From Desmodesmus armatus (Eukaryota; Chlorophyta; Chlorophyceae; Sphaeropleales; Scenedesmaceae), in contig VIIQ02000006.1 of NCBI GenBank assembly GCA_007449985.2, positions 1 through 64,000 on the forward strand: DNA of 64,000 bases. The letters run 5' to 3'. The notes beneath the pieces were generated by a model. That model ran no database searches. It was given only the letters and a program-made list of their open reading frames with translations, and was not told where the DNA came from. Below, in pieces: positions 35,670 through 46,900 of the stretch (positions within the stretch are counted from its first letter, which is position 1; the number at the start of each line of letters is the position of its first letter). The translations under genes were made by a program, and so were the position numbers.

Positions 35670-37581
35670 TCAACAGCCAAGCCTGTACTGAGGTAGCGCC
35701 TCGAAAAGCAAGCTGCACAGGAACAAGTCACGCCCTGCCTGCACAGCTTCCAGCTCCTGCCGCAGCTGCTGTGCATGTGCTGCCAGCGCTACGTCCCGGC
35801 ACACCACCGGCATCACCTGCCGCTGCTGCTGACTGCTGCCGCAACTGCTGCTGGCGGCCACTGCTGCTGTCTGCGACGGAGCCGCATCTTGCACCAGCGT
35901 CTGCAAAGAACTCGCACTCAGCTTCGCTGCCTGCTGCTGTAGCTGCTGCGGCTGGGATGGGCTTGCGCCTTCGAGCTCTCCAGCAGCTGCAGGTGTTGCT
36001 GCTTCATGCGGCTGCGGCCCCTGTACCGCATTGCTTTCACCACAGGGGTCCAACCATTCTGGACCTAGCTCTGGGTGTGTGCCGCACAGCACTGCCACGC
36101 CCTCACCAACACTGCAGCGCACTGCAGCTGCTCGCCGAGCATACTTCTGCTCCGCCAGCTGCTGCTGCTGCTGCGGTTGCTGGTCTGGCAAAGGTTCTTG
36201 GATGTCCACAGGCACTTGGCAGTACTCAGCAAGCAAACTGACCCCCGGTAGATTGTCAACTGCGGGGCTGGCATCCTGAGCTGTGAAGAAAGGGCCTCCG
36301 TTGCAGTAGTCATACACGGTGACTGCGGTGTGCTGCTGGGGTGATGTGCTGTTGCCGGGGCTGTGCAGGCGTGCTGCGGGCTCCAGCTGCTGCTGCAGGT
36401 CTGCTAGCGCTTGGGGCACTGTGAACTCCACCTGTGCTGCGATAGCCCCTGCTTCTGTTTGGTAGTCAAAGCCTGTGGGCAGGCAGAGTGGGTGCGCACA
36501 AAGTATGGTGGGTTGCATCTCTGTGTTGCTGCTCTGTGTTGCACTGCTGCTCTGTGTTGCAAATGTGACAAGACAGAGGCTCTGTGTTGCAGCCTACCTG
36601 CACCTCTACAGCAACTTGAGCCTTGCTGACTACTACATGAGGGTGCCGATGACCATCCATGTCAACAAAGCTAGCCAACGTCCAAAGCAATACCAGCAGT
36701 ACCAGCAGTACCAGCAGTCAAGGAGTACCAGCAGTACCAGCAGTCAAGCAGTACCAATAGTACCAGCCGTCAAGCAGTACCAGCATTTAGTCATGCTGCG
36801 CACCTGGGAAGGCAGTCCCCCTGGCGATGCCTGGGAAGAAGGCCAGCTCTCTGTCACCCACCACCTCTAGAGGGGTGCCCGGCTCAAACACCACCCTGGC
36901 ACACCCATAGTAGGCTCCAGCGCACAGGCCGAGGTAGCTGCCACCACCACGGACAAAGTCTGCGGCAAAAGCAACAGGAACAACAACCATCAGCACACAA
37001 CCCACACACAGCAGCCGCTTGACTGGCCCAGTTGGAGTTGTCTAATGCTGCAGGAACTCGTGCAATGTGGCACCTGTGCCGGGAATGTAGAGTGCATGAG
37101 CAGTTGGTTGCTGTTCTGTAGATACCTTTGGGAATTGTGTTGCCGTGACCGTACCTTTGATGATTGTGTTGCCATGTCCGTTGAGGTGCCTGCAGTAAGG
37201 CAGGTCAGCACCGCCCGGCAGCACAAGCAATGCTGCATGCTGCGTCCAGTGCCCATCCAGCAGCTCTGACGTGGAGATAGTGTCAACCTGGCAGGTGCAT
37301 GCAGTCAACACCCGCGGGACAAAGGGTTTCCTGCAGAATATTAGTGGTTGTGGGACATGCTAGCCATGAGGTAGCACTACAGGGGAACTGGTGCCGCAGG
37401 CTTGAACAGCTGGAGACAGTAGACGGTATGATGTTCTGAACAAAGGCCACTTGCACACCTTCAAAGGCTTGATGAAGGGCTTCAAGGGCCCTAACAGCAG
37501 GCGCTGGACACTATCAACTGTGCTGCGGACAGAACGCCAGCCTGCACCCTCCCCCCTGTACACCAGGACTGATCGGTCCAT
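35670..37581 (-). CDS. Biotin-protein ligase N-terminal domain protein (class I glutamine amidotransferase-like)
   Basis: Four exons, 37581-37459, 37287-37155, 36959-36804 and 36472-35670, close to 404 residues. The first 41 residues (VLVYRGEGAGWRSVRSTVDS), LLVLPGGADLPYCRHLNG, and the nucleophile elbow GGGSYLGLCAGAYYGCARV followed by ELAFFPGIARGTAFPG are the hallmarks of the BPL_N domain found in front of the ligase in fungal biotin-protein ligases. Here no biotin/lipoate ligase catalytic domain follows. Instead there is a Gln/Ala/Ser-rich tail of about 250 residues starting GFDYQTEAGAIAAQVEF. The Cys of LCAGA sits where amidotransferases have their nucleophile. The substrate is unknown. The exon 2 acceptor was chosen by phase. 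An alternative acceptor further upstream breaks the frame. Confidence 0.82.
36525..36786. repeat. Two minisatellites in BPL_N intron 3
   Basis: CTCTGTGTTGC occurs four times at about 36525-36595. An AGTACCAGC-type unit (with AGTCAAGC variants) repeats about ten times at 36688-36786. Both lie in the 331-bp intron. Confidence 0.85.
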
Positions 37582-37886
37582 GTGGACACTACCTAAAAGT
37601 GCTTGCTTGCAATTGAATGTTGAGTCAGGGGTTGCTGGTGAACAGAATTGTTGTGCACTGCTGCTGCCAACTGTAGGCAGGTGGCAAACAAGTCACTCAC
37701 GGGGTGGCAGCACAGGAGGTACGCTGCCACTTGAACAAGTTCGTTACTTAGGTACACTGAGGCCTCGTTATGTGTGATCACGAGCGACAAATGTTGCGAT
37801 AGAACTGGGGTGGGGCCAGTTGGCCACCTTCCTGGTTGCTGTTGTCAACTGCCAATCTTAACCAAAATTCAAACTGCAAAGTTTGC

Positions 37887-38295
37887 ATTTCAACCAGGGG
37901 TGTGCCGTTACAGTTACACACTTTACATTACACGTAATTACATTGTAATTACAGTGTAATTTACAGGGCCCTGAACAGTGTGTAAGCAGTGTAAGGCAGT
38001 TGCACAGCAGTGTTACAGTGCCTGAAGCAGGTTTTGAGCATGTAGAGTGGTTGTAGACATGCGAAACATACTGTAGACGTACATGGAGGCATCATGCATG
38101 GCATGCTGCCCTACTGCAGGAGGTCTGGGCACCCGGGCCAGGGGTGATCAGTGGCCTGCCAGGTGCCGTCCTGTGCCAGCCTGTAGTGTCAGTCTTACAG
38201 TGTAATCTTACCGTAATCTTACAGAAAGTGTAATTACATGTAATTACGTTACACCGACCCCGATTACACTGTAACGGCACACCCCTGATTTCAAC
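37887..38295. mobile_element. hAT-type MITE with 8-bp target-site duplication
   Basis: A 393-bp element (37895-38287) starts CAGGGGTGTGCCGTTACAG and ends with the exact reverse complement of that 19-mer. It is flanked on both sides by ATTTCAAC (37887-37894 and 38288-38295). The interior is rich in TGTAATTAC/GTAATTACA palindromes near both ends. An 8-bp duplication and CAGGG/CCCTG termini are hAT features. There is no coding capacity, so it is non-autonomous. Confidence 0.93.
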
Positions 38296-38299
38296 TGCT

Positions 38300-38400
38300 C
38301 ATGAACTATTGTAAATGTGTCATCCTTGCGCAGGGGCCATGCTAATCTTCTCTGTTCTGGCTCCAATCACCACCCAGAAAGCCTGGTTTCTCTCAGAAGT
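38300..38400 (-). ncRNA. U6 spliceosomal snRNA core (divergent gene or pseudogene)
   Basis: On the minus strand 38355-38317 reads the universally conserved U6 core without a mismatch over 39 nt: the ACAGAGA box, the AGC triad region (GATTAGCATGG), CCCCTGCGCAAGG and ATGACAC. Upstream, ATTGGA is retained and a small CCAG/CTGG hairpin precedes it where the 5' stem-loop should be. The remaining 5' and 3' parts do not match standard U6. I see no U6-type TATA box at the expected upstream distance and no T-run terminator before the MITE, so a truncated pseudogene is the likelier reading. The core itself is certain. Confidence 0.6.
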
Positions 38401-39891
38401 CCGGCTGCTGCACACACACCCACTAGTGCTGAGGCGGGTGTGTCCCTGTACATTTTGCCCAGGACAGAGGGACACAAGCACGGGGGAAGGGAAGAGCCTG
38501 AAGAACCCCCCCCCTCTACTACTGCTACCATCACACACCTGCTGCCACCCCGTGAGATGAACGTTGATATGAAGGTTGCAGGAACTATTGTAAATTTTTC
38601 GGTGGGAAAGCACCACTTTGTCACTGTTCACACCAACAGTGCTGCAGCGGTGCACCCTAGTGGCTGTGGGGTGGGGGGTGCCACACTGTGACAGGTCACC
38701 CTCAACCAACATTTGCTTCTGCACCAAACAGACTTCCAGGACAACGTATCGGCTGCAGTTACCCTGTCCTGTTCGCTCAGGCTATGGCCACAATCACGTC
38801 TGCTGCAGCTGGTGCCAGACAGTTGCGGAGGTTGATACCAGGGCAGGCTCATAAAGCTTTTCAGGGCACCAAGCGAGTGAAGGGGTAACACATTGCAGCA
38901 AGCTGACCGGTTGCAGATTGGTGATGGGAGGCAGCAAGTTGATTGGTGCAGATTGGTAAAGGGAGGCAGAATTGCCTAGCCTGGTACCGTACAAGGAGCA
39001 CCACATGCATTCCCCTTGCTGGCCCCCCATTGCCCGTGTTCAATGTGATGTTGCACTACAAACAAGCCTTACGCCTGCTACACCATGCAGTACATACTTG
39101 ACGAGTTGCACACTGCATGTGATGTCAGCGTGTGCATGTGGAGCTTAACCCCCTGCTGCTGTGCCAGGAGTCTCGCAGGTGCTGTCTGAGGCCCGCTGCA
39201 ACAACAATTCTGCGTGCATTACACCATGAGCTGTTACATGACAGTAGCCTGTGCAGTGCGATACAACACCTAACAAAATCTGCACTAGCCAATATGCCAT
39301 CAGCGCAGTCAGCAGCATGCAGTCACCTCCACTTTACGATGGACCAAAACACACCAGGCTTAACTGTGTCTCAGGGAAACTTCTCTGCTTGCAAGTCAAC
39401 AAACTGCGGTGCTTGTTTTACAACAGAACAGATACGCTTGACTGCAGCCATGAATCAGACAGCCCGGGCCAGCAGCAGCAGCCGCCCTCCCTGCATGTGA
39501 CACACATCGAAAGGCGTCAACCACGCAGCTGCACATCAATCAACACGAAGGGCCGGCAAGTTGCACAAGGAGTCCAGCAAAACAGGAGACTCGGGTTATG
39601 TGCCTGTTTAATTGGCCTGAACTTGCAACACAACATGAAAGCCGCAAAAACAGGGGTGTGCTGCACAGAGCAGTCACTCAACATGATCAACAAACAAACA
39701 AGTGACGCATCACCTGCATGGGGGCACCAACTGCTCCCCAGCCAACCAAGGCACTCACACATCAATAAAAAACACAACCTGCGCCTGCCTCAAACACTGC
39801 CTCAACCTGATGCTTGCAGCACATTCGGCGCTGCACAGGAAACACAATACACCCGCCTGAACACCAGCCCCAAACGGCCCAAGACACCAGC

Positions 39892-42255
39892 CTAGTACTC
39901 CAGCACGTGCCGCACAGCTGTGATGGCCTCTTCCAGGTTCTTCACCTTGTCATCAAAGCCCAGCCGCTCAATGTTGAACTCGTTGCCAAGGCGCACACGC
40001 ACATCGGCCCCCGTAGCGTCGATGGATATGAAGGAGGCATCGTCCAGTGAGAAGTGGGGGCTGAGGTACTCCTTCAGCAGGTCAGAGAAGGTTTCATTCA
40101 GCACCTGCGACTCACATTGAATGTGTTTAGCACTGTGCGTGTACGCGCGCTTATACACAACCTTGGACTTTTACCATTCTGGATGGATAATGCAGTGGCT
40201 GGATGCACTTCCTGTGTCTACACACAATCGCAAGGCGTCAGGAGCTGGCAGCATGGCACGCAGAAAGGTCTGTGCGATTAATTCAAGGCGTGCGCATCAC
40301 TCGTCACTGACGTACTCCCCTGCCAGCCACCCTTGAATTCAAGTACAAGTGCTGGGAATAGGCACAAACATCAGCAAACTCCTCAGACCATTGTCCCCAC
40401 TCGGATGATATTCACAACATACCTGCAGTGTCACGCCTGGGGAGTTTGTGGCTATAGCGTCTGGTGTTGCTGTGAGGTATTCGCCAACATCAATCCACTG
40501 CACGGTGCCAAAGCCGCCCACAAAGTAGATGTCTGTGATGCGGTGCATGCGGAAGAACATGTAGTTGCCCATCACCCACTTCTCTGTGCGCTTGCTGCCA
40601 TTGGCCTGCTTGGCCAGGAAAATCTCCCGCGCAGTGTCCTGCACACAGACAAGGGCGGCAGGGGGCATGAGCAGGATGTGTGGACACATGACGGCTGCTG
40701 AATTCATCTGCTGTTGACACACAACCCAACAGCGACATGCCACGACCCGGTGTACCGATGGTATTGTGAGGGAATGCAAGGCAGTGTGCACCGAAGTTGC
40801 ACCCAGCAGCGCCCCTGGGCTCCTGCATGTGCTGAGGTTGGGGCCCATGCCATGGCATGGTATGCATGTGTGGGACGGAGGTTTGCTCCTGCAGCCTCCG
40901 CTCAGCATAGAGCATCGACGCGTGAAGTACTCATCCTCGGAGAAGCATCTGCGCTGTGCTGGCAATCACATGCTTGTCCGCTGGTCTGATGCTGACAGTC
41001 AATATCTGTCAGCACATCAGGACACCACTGAAAGTTGCTGTCAGCTACATCACCAATTACAGGTGATGCCTCGCAGCCTCTGGTCACAGCAGGAAGCCTC
41101 AAGCAGCTCTTTCTAGCAAGGCGGCCTGAGGGGCATGTACAGCGGTTGCCTGCCACTAACAGAGAGCACAGCTGCACCTGCTTACGAACCCGTCACTGGC
41201 ACTGTGACTGCAGCAGCTGCTGCTCACCTGCATGTCTGCTGGTAGCTGGTAGGTGTCACCAAAGATGGTCACACGTGCGTTTGCCAGTCCCGTCCAGCCA
41301 GGCATCTGCACCACCAGGCTGCAACGAGGGTCCTCTATGAGGTTGCGTGCATGGATGGCCAAGGGGCTCAGGCAGAAGATAGGCATGCCGCCACCATCTG
41401 ATGCAAAGTCAACCAGCGTGCCAAAGGGGTACCCGGCACGTCTGCACATCCACACAACAGCACAGGCATCAAGAGCAGCAGAAGCCCACATGGGTGTCGC
41501 CAACAAGTGTTGCTGTTTGCTTGAAAAATGAAGCGTGGTATAGGCTGTTCATCAGCGCTTGCCAATGGCAGCTGCTCAGATCTTGCATCCTGCTGCTGTT
41601 GCTTGTGGGTGGGATGCAGTGTGCTGAAGCGTGCAGAATGCGCATTGACAGTCTGCACCTGCAGGACTGCAGCAGGCCCAACACAGAACCATGGGCTGTC
41701 CACAATCAACTGCTTCAAATGCCAGCTGACACATGACACAAGCGCGTGCTGCTGGCACTTTCACAGGATCAGCACCCGCTCCTCCTGCCGGTGGTGATCC
41801 AGTAAGTCTCACCTGTGATGCATGTGTGACATGACAGTGCACAGGTGGGCAAACTGCGCCTGCTCCACAAGGTTGCGCACAGCAACACATGGGCTGGGCA
41901 GGTCGAAGCGCTGTGTAGCATTTTTCACCCCGCCAGAAAGGGGCGCGCGCCTGAGGCCAGTAGTTTTTACTGCCTTGGAGTTTTTCTCCATCGACTCAAA
42001 TGCCAGATTGAGAGATGCAGGCACCTCTGCGTTTGCTGCGGCCCGCTGCTGCGGCTTGCTGGGAGCCTTTGCTGCTGCTGGCTGCAGGTTGCCATCTGCA
42101 TTGCCTGCCCCACTGGTGCTGGCGTTGCCGTTGCTGCTGCTTTTGCTGGTGTAGGGGCGGGCTACATGCACCGGTTGGGTGGTGTGCCTGCAGGACTGCT
42201 TGCGCAGTGTGTAGCCATGACAGCCAGTTGGGCCGAGCTTGTCGAAGCTCAGCAT
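39892..42255 (-). CDS. Pyridoxamine 5'-phosphate oxidase-like FMN-binding split-barrel protein, probably plastid
   Basis: Four exons, 42255-41813, 41441-41228, 40638-40423 and 40104-39892, give 364 residues. The start at 42255 yields a Ser/Arg/His-rich leader (MLSFDKLGPTGCHGYTLRKQ) suited to organelle import. An in-frame ATG at 42351 is an alternative. The core (RRAGYPFGTLVDFASDGGGM, PLAIHARNLIEDPRCSLVV, NARVTIFGDTY) is the split-barrel fold. The C-terminal part (FRMHRITDIYFVGGFGTVQW; DDASFISIDATGADVRVR) matches the plant family related to Arabidopsis AT3G21140/AT1G51560. Relatives include heme-utilisation (HugZ-like) and glutamyl-tRNA-reductase-binding proteins. The precise role is not established by sequence. 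Confidence 0.88.
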
Positions 42256-43961
42256 GCTGCTGGTGTGCCTTGCTGTGTCGCCCTGATGGCTGCGCAGTGT
42301 CCTGCCTGGTTGCTGTCCTGCTGGGAGGCGGTGTAGGTGTCCTGCATGCACGCAACATCAGCAGCATCTGTCTGAAAGCGATGCTAGATGAAGATCAGCT
42401 GTCTGATCCAAGATGGGCATGTGGGGTGGCACCAGCACGCCAGGCTTTGGGTGAGGAGCGATTCCCAGAAGCAGCAGCAGCAGCAACACAGCACCCAGAT
42501 GCCGTGCGCGGCGTGTTCAGTGACAGGACATGCATTCATGTTCAATCAAAATATCCGTGGGCCTACCTTGGGACAGGCGAGGACAAGCAGCAGGCACGAA
42601 CAGGCTGTGATCTCGAAACAACAAAACAGAATGGTCTTGATGCACCTGATCGCGATCAGACGAGATACCACAACGAAAAGTTTGCTCTCTCTTCAGTGGT
42701 TTGATATCTCTTCGTTTGGATCCCCACCCCCCTGTCAAGTCACGCGTCACGCCTCCAGCTCCGTAATCATGTGATCCTTTGAAAGCCGGCCCCGTTGAGC
42801 AAATCCCAGTGATGCTTGTAAAACAGCCTCCCTCCCTCTTTCAAGCGTTCCGATGGGCAGGAAGCATATGCTCCCGCCATGAACATAACCGCAACCTTGG
42901 ATACAGAAAACATGGGCAACGACGGTAAGGAGGGAGGAACATGTAGGGAGGAGGGCATACACGAGGTTGATTGCTCCCATAGTTTGTGTGTGCAGTTGAC
43001 ATGGCTATGCTGTCCTTCCAGCAGCACGTTGACGACCAACAACTTTTGACACTGCCCCCCCCCCCAGCAATGTTGATCAGCCTATGCTTGACAGGGTGTG
43101 ATGTACAGATAAGTAGGCAGCTTGCCCTCAGGCCACGACCTCCTTGCTGTAGTGAGGCTGCCTGAGCTCCTTACGCCTGGGAGCCAGCCCTTGACTGCAG
43201 CCTTCCGCAGGCCTAAGCCAGAGCCTCTGTCCACCCTTTGCTATGCCCTGTTAATCGTATGACACAGTGGCACACTATGAACAGTGCTCATCTGTGACAA
43301 AGAGGGAAGGGCCTTCGCGGAATTGGAGGAGTGCCCAGATACATCAGCCATCACTGAATCACACACCACAGTTGTCCCCGTTTTGAGCATGTTGCTTGCA
43401 AGCACAAAACTGCTTGTGCCCTGAGCCCTGGAGCTTGCAAGCTTCTCAAGTGAGGGTCACTTCAGGCAATGCCAGCTTCGTGAACAAGCTACAGCAGGCC
43501 CTTCTCTAGCCCACACTGACTGTACCGTAGTGCAGACAGCCAATCACTGACTGCTGGGCTGCCTCAGCACAGTATAAAGCCTTGACGGCCAAAGAGCCAC
43601 ACTAGAGCCACCGTCATTGAGGCTGAAGCAACAGCGACACCACCAAGGTGACTGGGCAGACTAGGTTCAACAACGCTGGTTGTGCTGAGGTGTGCTGGCC
43701 GCCGCATGGTGGCTGCGGTCATGGCAGCACCTGCAGGATGTGGTCACCAGCAGCACAGTGGAACAAGTGCTGGCGAGCTGCAGCATCGGGTTTTGGCGGC
43801 CGCCGCGTGGCGGCTTCGTAGTGCCTGTCTGTCACTAACATGTTGGTTGTTGACACAAGTACTCATGGACATACTGACCTTGGGCGTCGTACTGCGAGTT
43901 CATATAGCGACCTTATGATGATGGGAGGGGATTCAGTGTTTTCCTGAAACCAGGGGGTGCC
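42256..43961. promoter_or_regulatory. Divergent upstream region of the split-barrel and MATH genes
   Basis: About 1.7 kb between two divergent starts. A TATAAA at 43573-43578 (AGTATAAAGC) is followed by a purine/AC-rich stretch and is a candidate core promoter for the MATH gene, some 390 bp before its ATG. A minus-strand frame at 42747-42980 is open but unrecognised. Confidence 0.4.
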
Positions 43962-46900
43962 ATGGCACAGAAGCTGAAGGAGGCACTGGCAGGGCCAGCA
44001 AAGGACAAGAAGGAGCCAGCTGTTGCAGACGGGATTCTATCAGTCACTCCGGATCCACCAGAGGCTGCAGAGTGGCGCAAATCAGTCCTAGACACCATAG
44101 CTGCAGACTCCAGCTTCCCAGCTGATGATGAAGCAGGTACTGCCTTGCTGCCTCCCACCCCAGGCTGCTGTCTGGCCATCCAGCACGTCTGACACCGTTT
44201 GATGATGCTTCGAATGTATATAGGCAAACGCCCGAACGAGCTGTTCGGCAAGTTTACCTGGAAGATCGAAAACTTCTCAGAGATTGGAAAGAGGGAGCTG
44301 AGGAGCAGCAGGTTCGATGTGGGGGAGTACAAATGGTGAGTTTTGGTTAGTGCTTGTGATCCAGGACCTTTGCACATCAGGCTTGTGCATGGAACCCCTG
44401 GCTCTCATGCTGCTGTTGGGCTGCTACTGCTGTTGTTGTGTTCCACGCCATGCACCAATCCATGTACCCCCATGCTATGCAGGTACATTCTGGTGTACCC
44501 CGCTGGATGTGACGTGTGCAACCACCTCTCACTGTTCCTGTGTGTGGCAGACTACGACAAGCTGTTGCCAGGTAATGGTCGCTTTCCTGCAGCTTGGGTG
44601 GTTGGCAGAGGCCAGGCAGCTGGACTGGAGCTATGCATGGTGCTGCACTGCCAGCATCCCCAGCAGTTGCACCATCAATCAAACATCCTGGTGTTTTCCT
44701 GCTGCAGGCTGGAGTCACTTTGCACAGTTCACCATTGCAGTCGTGAACAAGGACCCCAAGAAGAGCAAGTACTCAGGTGCTGACCCAGCTACGCTTGCTG
44801 GTTGCAACTCTGCTGTCGTCAAGTCTCTCAGCCGTGCCCCTCAGTACACCTCACATCCAGTCACGTTGCGCATGGCAGTGGGGCAGCAGCAGTTGTGTGC
44901 GCAACCTGGCATCCCTGCAGGCCAGCAAGGCGAGGTTGGAGCAGGAAAGTGTCAGCAACAGCGCCCAACATGGCCCACACTCAACCATTTGTGTGTGTCG
45001 CTGCACTACTGCCTCCTGCTGCTGCAGACACGCTGCACCGCTTCTGCAAGAAGGAGCATGACTGGGGCTGGAAGAAGTTCATGGAGCTGAACAAAGTGCT
45101 GGATGGGTTCACAGTGGCAGACACGCTGGTCATCAAGGCACAGGTCCAGGTCATCCTGTGAGTAGGACAGTTCAGCCAACCAGCAGGGCACACATTGCAA
45201 GGGCGCTGCAGCCACCTGGGGGCTCACCAGCAGCTGCTGCCTGGTCTGGCTGCTTGCACAGCCTGGTTGTCTGTCAGGAAGGGCAGCAGCAGCAGCACCA
45301 GCAGTGTCTGTCCTTGGAGGAGGAGACGCGCAGTTTGTGGAATAGGCCAGCTCACGTTGCGCAGCTGGGTTGATGCAGGACATCAAAAACATGACAGCAA
45401 CCGGCTTGCATTGTCCTGTGGTGATGCTTATCGTCAGCACAGATTGCAGCCATGCAACACACCCTTTATCATGGGCAGCACCACATCCCCCCTGCTCCAC
45501 GCTGCATGACATGACCATGCCTGCTCCTGTCTGCACGTTTGTGTCGCAGGGACCGTCCCAGCAAGCCGTTCCGCTGCCTTGACGCGCAGTACAGGCGGGA
45601 GCTGGTGCGGGTGTACCTCACCAACGTGGAGTCCATCTGCAGGTGCGCCTGGCCCTCATAACGGGCAGGGTGGCTTGTGCTGGCTTTGCATCCCCGCATG
45701 CCGTCCATGTCATGCAGGCTCTGGCAGTGCGACTTGGAGTTGTTGCACCAATGTTTTTGGGCAGTCGATGGAAGCAGTTGCTGCTGGGTGCGTGTGGTGC
45801 TGCAGGCGCTTCTGTGAGGACCGGCGGCAGCGGCTGTCGTGGCTGCGTGAGGAGGGCAGCAGCTTCAGCACGTGGTGGCGCACCCTGGCAGCAGAGCGGC
45901 GAAAGCAGCTGACCACGGAAAAGGGGGAGTCCATCTTCAAGGTGTGTCTGTGAGCCAGACATACCAGGCAATGCGCAATATGCTCGCCAGCCAGCAGTGG
46001 CAAGACAAGCAGCTGTGGCATGTGGTTTTGAGCAGCAGTTGGGGCAAGTGTGCTGGCTTTTGCCGATCGCTGTTTCGCAGCTTGGGCAGGCAGTCTGATG
46101 GGAATGCCTGCTGCTGTGTGTGCTTGCTGTTGCTGCTGCTGTTGGCAGGGTGTGGTGAAGCAGTTCTTCAATGAGAAGGAGGTGACCAGCACCCTGGTGA
46201 TGGATGCACTGTACTGCGGCTGCCGGCAGCTGGAGTGCCTCAGCAGGAAGAAGGTGGGTGTGCCTGTGTTGAACACATGAGTTGCATCCATCAAGTACAA
46301 GTGGGCTGGAACATTGCTTTCTTTCCTGGAAACCAATACGTTTTTTATGGCTGCACAATATGCTGTAGCTCCTGGCCAGCCTTAAGCTGGTGTTGGCAGG
46401 CTTGTTGTTTTGTTGTTGTTGGCAGCAACAAGTGGAATGCAAAGAAGCTATGTGGGCAGGCCAGACCCCATGCATTCCAGTGCTGTGCACCCTTGAGAGT
46501 TAAGCCCAGCAGGCGCATTCTGTGTCAGCAGCGAGAGTACAAGCAAGTCGCACCAAAAGAGTGCATGGACTGGAAGGACGTGTGAACACATCTGCAAGAC
46601 ACTCAGCTTGATGACAACCAACACCATCCTGCTGTGTGCTGGACCCTGGTATACTGCCCCTGCTGCAGGGCCTGCTGCCTGAGGGCTCAGCGGCCCCCTG
46701 TGTGGTCATCAACGGCAAGGCCCTCACCTTTAGTTTTGCACTGGATGCCCTGGAGGTGATCGCCCAGCTGTCACAGGACTTCCTGCCCCCACTGCCAAAC
46801 GACAAGGTGCGGATGCCTTCTGCTGCTGGCCTGCAGCTGCCTCCAGCCTCCCTTGTGGGAACGAGGGTGTTGCTGTTTGCAGGCTGTGCAAGCTGGTCTG

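Larger units (their letters stand above)
37582..39891. other. Spacer upstream of BPL_N and downstream of the split-barrel gene
   Basis: The spacer holds the MITE, the U6-like core and otherwise no assignable gene. A candidate TGTAA signal for the split-barrel gene is at 39418-39422 (minus strand), 470 nt past its stop. Confidence 0.55.

Noticed and set aside
36688..36786. Regular AGTACCAGC repeats considered as a CRISPR-like array
   Set aside because: Units are contiguous 9-15-mers without spacers, in a nuclear intron.
42747..42980. Minus-strand ORF considered as a 5' exon of the split-barrel gene
   Set aside because: No splice link to 42255 and no recognisable content. The gene is complete without it.
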